64,000 bases of DNA from Polytrichum commune (lineage: Eukaryota > Streptophyta > Polytrichopsida > Polytrichales > Polytrichaceae). The notes beneath the pieces are model-generated. The model made no database searches. It saw only the letters and a program-made list of their open reading frames with translations, and was not told the DNA's origin. The stretch spans positions 49,305,554 to 49,369,553 of the forward strand of contig OX485803.1 in the NCBI GenBank assembly GCA_950295325.1. The letters run 5' to 3'. Made by a program: the position numbers and the translations under genes. This document shows, in pieces, positions 58,477-64,000 of this stretch (positions are counted from its first letter, which is position 1; each line of letters opens with the position of its first letter).

Positions 58477-61413
58477 ATGGCGGGGGGAGGCGCTTCCTTG
58501 TTCGCTACGGTGATGGTGGCGGTGGTTGTTGCGATGGTGAGCGTGGGTAGCGCGGGAGGTGCGGATGCGCCCACACCGGACTGCACGACGGCCTTTAACT
58601 CGTTGGTGCCATGCTACACATACGTGACCGGGAGTGTAGCCACCCCACCGGCCGATTGCTGCAGCGGGCTGAGCAGCCTGAACAAGGACAATCCGACGTG
58701 CCTGTGCAGCCTCATCACCACGCAGCTCAACAGCAGCAGCAGCAGCACCTCCGGTGTCAACGTGACCAAGGCCTACAGCTTGCCCAAAGACTGCTCCATC
58801 ACGCTCAACACCACCACTTGCCCAGGTTACTACTACTACTACTACATAGTTTCCCAATTCTTGTTACACTCTTTACTTATCTTTCACGTCAAGATCGTTC
58901 GTTCAGAGTTTCATCGTTGCTTGAGTGTCCCCTCGGTTTCAATGTTTTTTGGTGACTATATACATTGACCGAGGTTAGTACTAGAGAGCTCTTTTGGGAA
59001 CCTACCTGCACAGATACCGGTGCAAGCTATGGACCTGCACATTCTTGGTTATAGGACCGTTGAGAGTTTCGTTACGTGTCGGCTTGGATTGAAGTTTCCT
59101 TGGTGAACATATTGATTGATCGAGGTTAGTATTAGAGAGCTCTCTTGGACCTGAATATTGGTTTCTCTCGTCCTCCATGTCAAGATCGTTGAGAGTTTCG
59201 CTACTTGAGGTGGCAGCTTGGGTTATAGGTATTCTTGGTGAATACATACATTGACCGAGGTTAGTACTAAAGAGCTCTTTTGGGGACCTATGTGCATAGA
59301 TACCAGTGCAATCTGTGGACCTGCATATTGGTTTCAAGACTGTTGAGAGCTTCGTTACCTCAGCTGTCGGCTTGCGTTGAAGTTTTCTTGGTAAATGTAT
59401 TGATTGGTTGAGGTTAGTATTAGAGAGCTTTCTTGGGGACCTGCATTTTGACTGGTGCAAGCTATGGACTTGTACATTGGTTTCAAGATAGTTGAGAATT
59501 TTTTTTCCTTAGGGTGTTAGCTTGGGTTGAGGTTTTCTTGGTGAATATGACCAAGGCTAGTACTGGGAGAGCTGTCTTGGAGCTGCACAGATATTGGTTC
59601 AAGCTATGGCCCTGTATCGTTGGTTTCAAGATCGTTGAGAGTTTCGTTGCCTAAGGTGTTACCTTGGGTGCAAGGTTTCTTAGTGAGTACATTGGCCGAG
59701 GTTAGTATCAGAGGTCCCTCTTGGACATGCATGTTAATGTCTCTTTTTCCATTGCAAGGTCGTTGAGAGTTTCGTTACCTCAGGTGTCAGCTTGGGTCGA
59801 GGTAATTATTTAAGCTGGTGTGTATTGACCGATCGCCGTATCGGTAGAGAGCTGATGAAGTGTGGAGCTTTGTTTCTATTGGATATGGTCGCGGTCTGAC
59901 TTGCCATATTATATAGCGAGTTGTTAGCTCTAGTTGGGGTGAGAAGTAGCAATCTGGTGAACTCCTTCGGTGCCAGTAACAGCGCTTTGAATATCCAGAC
60001 ACTTGGGCTATCGAATATCCAGCTTGCTTTCAGTTTTCTCTTACATTGGTCGATATGAATATTGTTGTTCTTTTTTGTTTGTAAGGTTTCTTAGCACTTA
60101 AGAACGAGTGTGTTGTTGTTTCTGCAGCTTTGGCCAATCTGCCCGGAACAACACCTACCCCAACAACCCCAGGTACTGCTATCTCATCACAAATCCTTGC
60201 TTTTCTCAAGTCTGGACTCTGCAACTTGCAGTACGAATATAATATTCGTTTACTGTTTTATTGGATAAACCATTCTAATCAAGGTTCATGTAGAGAGATT
60301 GCGAGCTATAAATAACCACTCCCACCGAATTGGCCCCCGGTATTAGGCACAGCTCTGAACTCTCATATCACGAGAGCTGCTGACCAGCTGTCATCCACCT
60401 TGGCTGCCTATCAATAAGTAGGTCACTTTCAAAGCGATAAGTGGTGCGTAGTGAATGGCTTGGAAATTATTTTTAAAATGGGTAGGTAAATATTAAACTG
60501 CCATTAATTCTGCAACCGTATATATAAAAACCGTTGCACGGGCAAGTACATATTGATAGATTCGGATGTATATTATTTATAGATGCAACTTGGTTCAACT
60601 TCACCCACATTAGTAAGTAATTAAGATCTCATTACTAATCCTGCACAGTTTATCCCTGCCTTGTACCATTAGAATTGGAAAGAGTTTATATTTTGTTCAA
60701 ACTAGAGAATCAGTGTGTGAACCATTTTCAGTGTAAAAACCATTCATGTGCATCGCAGGAAAATGGTTTTGCCTAACCCCTAATAAGCATTCCAGATGCC
60801 CAATCTATACTTCTATGTGCATTCTTCCATGCATTTCCTGTATTTGAGCTACATATTTCCATTTTTAGCCAGTTGTTTCAAAAGAAATCTTTATCTACAA
60901 TTTACTCAACCTTCAAATGCACTTGAAGTTGAATTTCGTAATGTTATTGAGAAATTTAGGCCCAAATAATTTACTTAGACAGCGTGGGTGCCCTTGGATG
61001 CAAATACATGTCTACTCAGCATTTGGATCATCAGTGCCACTTATGAGCATATGGATAGTTTTAATTCTCTCCTTTGACATCAAATAATGTGCTAAACAAA
61101 GTTGCAAAGCCATGTTTATGAAGATTCTGTTTGTAAGACTTGGTAAGGCTTGTGGCAATTGTGTATATGCCTACTCAGCACAATTTGGAGCCCCTTGGTT
61201 GATGAGTTGACCCTTAATAAGAGTATGGCCGTTAAACCTCAATATCTACTTTTTTAATCCTTGATTGCTTTTGTTATTGCAGCTTCAGGCCCTTCAAGTT
61301 CAATTGCCCCCACGAGTACCAGTGCTGCTCCAAGTTTTGTCCCCTCACAGTCGATGACAGTTGCAGCTGCTGCTCTAGTGGCAGTGGTGGAGGCTGTTGC
61401 GCACCTTTTTTGA
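58477..61413 (+). CDS. LTPG: GPI-anchored non-specific lipid transfer protein (LTPG-like)
   Basis: Three exons, 58477-58825, 60128-60172 and 61283-61413, join in frame to 174 residues with GT-AG introns. Order: signal peptide (about 1-28, alanine/valine-rich), then an eight-cysteine domain with the canonical C...C...CC...CLC...C...C spacing (CTTAFNSLVPC, ADCCSGLSSL, TCLCSLITTQ, KDCSITLNTTTC), a Thr/Pro/Ser-rich linker, and a hydrophobic C-terminus (TVAAAALVAVVEAVAHLF) typical of a GPI-anchor signal. Such proteins sit on the outer face of the plasma membrane and move lipids for cuticle, suberin or sporopollenin. Asn-X-Ser/Thr sites in the domain could be glycosylated. Length and exon layout fit the family. 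The upstream MITE and GC-rich leader may affect its expression. Confidence 0.92.
58885..59850 (+). repeat. Degenerate ~130-150 bp tandem repeats in LTPG intron 1
   Basis: Six to seven units share ordered blocks: GACCGAGGTTAGTACTAGAG, AGCTCTCTTGG, CAAGCTATGGACCTGCA, GTTGAGAGTTTCGTTACCTC and a TTGGTGAATACAT type end. The GAGGTTAGTA block recurs near 58971, 59122, 59258, 59410 and 59699, with a weaker match near 59555. The whole array lies inside the first intron. Confidence 0.85.
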
Positions 61414-62220
61414 CCCTGCCTCATTCTGGCATGTGTTAATTAGCTAGTCATCTTGCAGAGACATTCACTGTTCCACTCCCAAGCTTTTCGATTTTTAAAA
61501 TTTTTATTCTTGGGAAAATTTTATTTCTTTTGAGTGTACACATTAAAAATATTAAAATCTCTCATGGACGGAGGCAATCTCGATCGTACTGTGCAGTTTG
61601 TAGTGCACAGGATTTGGACCTGGAGCATTCAAATTTCTGTCTGTCTGTCGATTCCATGTGATGAACATTGTCATTTTTAGTCGCGTTGATTTCTTGTTGT
61701 AGACGAGCATTTGTGCATGTGGATTTCTTGAGGTTGCAATGTTTGTGTTGTTTTTTTACAAATGTCTTGTGAAGAAGTCAAGGCTCAGCGGTTTGTAAGT
61801 AACAACTATAATAGCAGCAGAAGACTGCTATGAAACAAGAATGTGGAGCATCATCAGCCCATGCAAAAGCTCCACCTGTGGATTGAAACTCGTCCTATAA
61901 GTAAGGTTGAGGCATCTATAACTGATAAAATAAGAGTTGGCATCTGCTTGGGAGGAGTAATAGCGGGGAATCTTTTTAAAATTTTAATTTGGTGAAGAAA
62001 AACAAAATCCAAGGAGAATGCTTTCTTTTTCTTTTTTCCATGAATATACAAATTGCTACAAATTTCTATATTCTAAATGCTAATGTTTGGTTATGATAGT
62101 CGTCAAAACTTTTATGAGGGTAATCAATCACAAGCTGCAACCATACAACCATATAAACTCCTTTTGCCTAAAAATTTATAGATCTCATTTGTGTTAACAA
62201 TAGATGATCCTTGTGAGCAG
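61414..62220. other. LTPG 3' flank, no gene seen
   Basis: AT-rich. It must include the LTPG 3' UTR. No other feature is supported. Confidence 0.5.
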
Positions 62221-62640
62221 CAGTGTCTAGAGCCCTACATCGGGCGCCCATACCCATGCCCATGCCCATACCCATACCCACCCATGCCCATGGGTTTTGG
62301 GTGGGCATGGGTGCAATATTATTGTTCATGGGCGGGCATGGGTGGGCATGGCTGCGCTATTATTGTTCATGGGCGGGCATGGGCGGGCATGGGTGGGCAT
62401 GGGCGGGCATGGGTGGGCATGGGTGGGGCATAATTACACAATTACACAATTACACATTACACATTACATAATTTTTGAATACATGGGCGCAATTTGAATA
62501 GCATGGGTGGGCATGGGTGGGCACATGTCATGCTATGGGTGGGCATGGGTGGGCATGGGTGCGCACATGTCATGCCATGGGTGGGCATGGGTGGGCATAG
62601 GTCGTTGCTGATGGGCATGGTCTGGGTATGGGTGCAATTA
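62221..62640. repeat. G-rich array of GGGCATGGGTG-type units
   Basis: Dozens of GGGCATGG, GGGTGGGCATGG and GGGCGGGCATGG units on the plus strand follow a short inverse block (CCCATGCCCATACCCA, 62247-62290). Because the hAT transposase to the right reads on the minus strand, this array lies at its 3' end. It may be the transposon's subterminal region, with a CAGTGTCTAGAG terminus at 62221. Confidence 0.7.
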
Positions 62641-63018
62641 GAAAGGAAAATGTTGGGCTCTGGCAGTGTCCGAAAAGTTTTTGAAGTTATTGAGGTTAAT
62701 TGCCTACCTCTTTAAAAGGGCATAGGCTATTTCCCTCATGGCATAGGTTGCATCCTACAATATCAAATTTTTGTAAGTTGAAAACCTTTTGAGTTTTTAA
62801 GTTACCCGCCAATTGCCTTCAAAACTAATTTTTAGTAGGTTAAAATCCTTCATATCTTTTAATGTTGTAGGCTTTAAATTCAAAATTTGAGTACTAAGTG
62901 GTATCCTTGGCATGAATTGAACCTGGCTAAGCCCTTCACCACGTTTGAAGGCCAAGGATTAACCAACTCTTTTTTAAAGAGTTGATTATAATGAAAGGTT
63001 GCTAAAATTCAAATGAGT

Positions 63019-63890
63019 TTAAGGGTGAAAGTCTTCACCATCTTCTGATTCAACCTCTACTCTTCCTGCAAGATATTTCTCAGGATTAGTAAACAAGAAT
63101 CGAAACTTTCTTGAATCCTTCCACAAAGATATAGCTTCCTCCAAAATAAATTCAAAATTTTTGGTTGGTCCTTCAATCGCCACCCGCATCACACTATCCA
63201 AGTGTGTTGTTGTCATTCGATTCCTTTTCTTCTGCTTGATGTTATTCTGCACAGAGAAAGCTCTCTCACAAGTAGCAGTACTAACACATTGGCATCTTGC
63301 AATGTCGGCAAGCGTTAGTAGGTTAGGAAATTTCAGTTTCAAAGAAGAACTCCAACTTATAGATGTCCACAAATCCTCGAAGGTACGATCACTCCATTCA
63401 CAACTACCTTGCACCTTGAAAGCAAAGAATTCTTGCTTACAAGCTACAACTTTTGTTGTGCCCCCAATACGCTTTTCTTCTCCATAATGTTTCAGAAGCA
63501 AATCCAACTGCACAACTCCATAAGAACTCAAGCCAACTTGCCTTTGAGGCAAATTAGTAGGGCTCAAAATCTTAAAATAATCAATAAGATCATTGTCAAC
63601 AAATCTATTTTCTAATGCATCACAAACTGCTTGAGCATACAACCTTTGAAAAGACAAAGCAACTTCTAAATCAGCCCCACTAGGATCCCGAATCATGTCT
63701 ACACTATGAAATTTAGACCCTCTAATTTCGCTTGACAAACGCCTGAGAAATCCACCTGGAGGTCCAAATTATGGAATTACATGAAATCCTAAAGAGGGAT
63801 TGAAAGTATCTTGATTCAAGTCACAAGCCTCAACTAAAAAATACATTCTAATAGTAGTTATTTCGCTTTTCACAATGGACCCTAAAGAAG
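63019..63890 (-). pseudogene. hAT-superfamily transposase (ZNF862-like), C-terminal part, broken
   Basis: The open frame 63738-63019 gives 239 residues. It includes the hAT dimerisation block: FPNLLTLADIARCQCVSTA, CERAFSVQNNIKQKKRNRM, and LDSVMRVAIEGP. Upstream on the minus strand the same frame continues (FGPPGGFLRRLSSEIRG; FLVEACDLNQDTFNPSLGF), but a TAA at 63769-63771 interrupts it. Beyond 63890 it runs into a GA microsatellite. The N-terminal part, with zinc finger and first catalytic residues, is outside the window or lost, so it is not a complete gene. Confidence 0.85.
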
Positions 63891-63892
63891 CG

Positions 63893-63893
<1 letters not shown>

Positions 63894-63922
<29 letters not shown>
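63894..63922. repeat. (GA)n microsatellite
   Basis: A run of GA units interrupts the upstream side of the hAT relic, followed by a second short GA run at about 63933-63947. Confidence 0.9.
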
Positions 63923-63926
<4 letters not shown>

Positions 63927-64000
63927 TTCACAGAGAGAGAGAGAGAGGAGCTGATGAGAGAGGAGTTGTGATGAATGGTATTTGTAAAGATTGGCGGGAA

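Noticed and set aside
58402-58857. Minus-strand open frame over LTPG exon 1
   Set aside because: Antisense shadow of the eight-cysteine domain exon.

Overview
This is a plant nuclear-genome window: split genes with GT-AG introns, land-plant gene families, long AT-rich intergenic DNA and a dense load of class II (DNA) transposon relics. I reconstructed four host genes across splice junctions. They are a G-type lectin S-receptor-like kinase (minus strand, 1540-6425), an ataxin-2/CID-type poly(A)-binding-protein interactor (plus, 29566-41879), a CFAP36-like ciliary protein with a BART domain (plus, 43805-49003), and a GPI-anchored non-specific lipid transfer protein (plus, 58477-61413). CFAP36 is a cilium/flagellum protein, so its presence beside land-plant families suggests a plant with motile sperm (bryophyte, lycophyte, fern, or cycad/ginkgo). 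I cannot name the species.

Layout. 1-6.4 kb holds the receptor kinase, with a dispersed repeat in one intron. 6.4-28.8 kb has no host gene and is a transposon graveyard. It contains a CACTA-type element (6821-9715) split by a foldback element with an 8-bp target duplication, a decayed PIF/Harbinger transposase (10.8-11.5 kb), and a second CACTA-like element (13487-16262) carrying a GC-rich exon-like fragment. It also holds Tourist-like and hAT-type MITEs, two of the latter being inverted copies of one family with perfect 8-bp duplications, and a hAT relic. 28.8-42.2 kb is the ataxin-2-like gene with its CT-rich leader. 43.8-49.0 kb is CFAP36. 49-57.8 kb is again intergenic, with PIF-type MITEs, one nested inside another MITE. 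57.8-61.4 kb is the lipid-transfer gene, with a GC-rich leader and a minisatellite-like first intron. 62.2-64 kb is the 3' part of a broken hAT transposon whose end is a GGGCATGGGT-type array.

The four host genes have unrelated functions (surface signalling, RNA metabolism, cilium, cuticle/apoplastic lipid) and do not form a cluster. The transposon layer is the most structured part: several insertions can be bounded to the base by their target-site duplications. I saw no LTR retrotransposon, rRNA, tRNA or CRISPR array. Gene models come from reading frames, splice consensus and remembered family motifs; no search was run.
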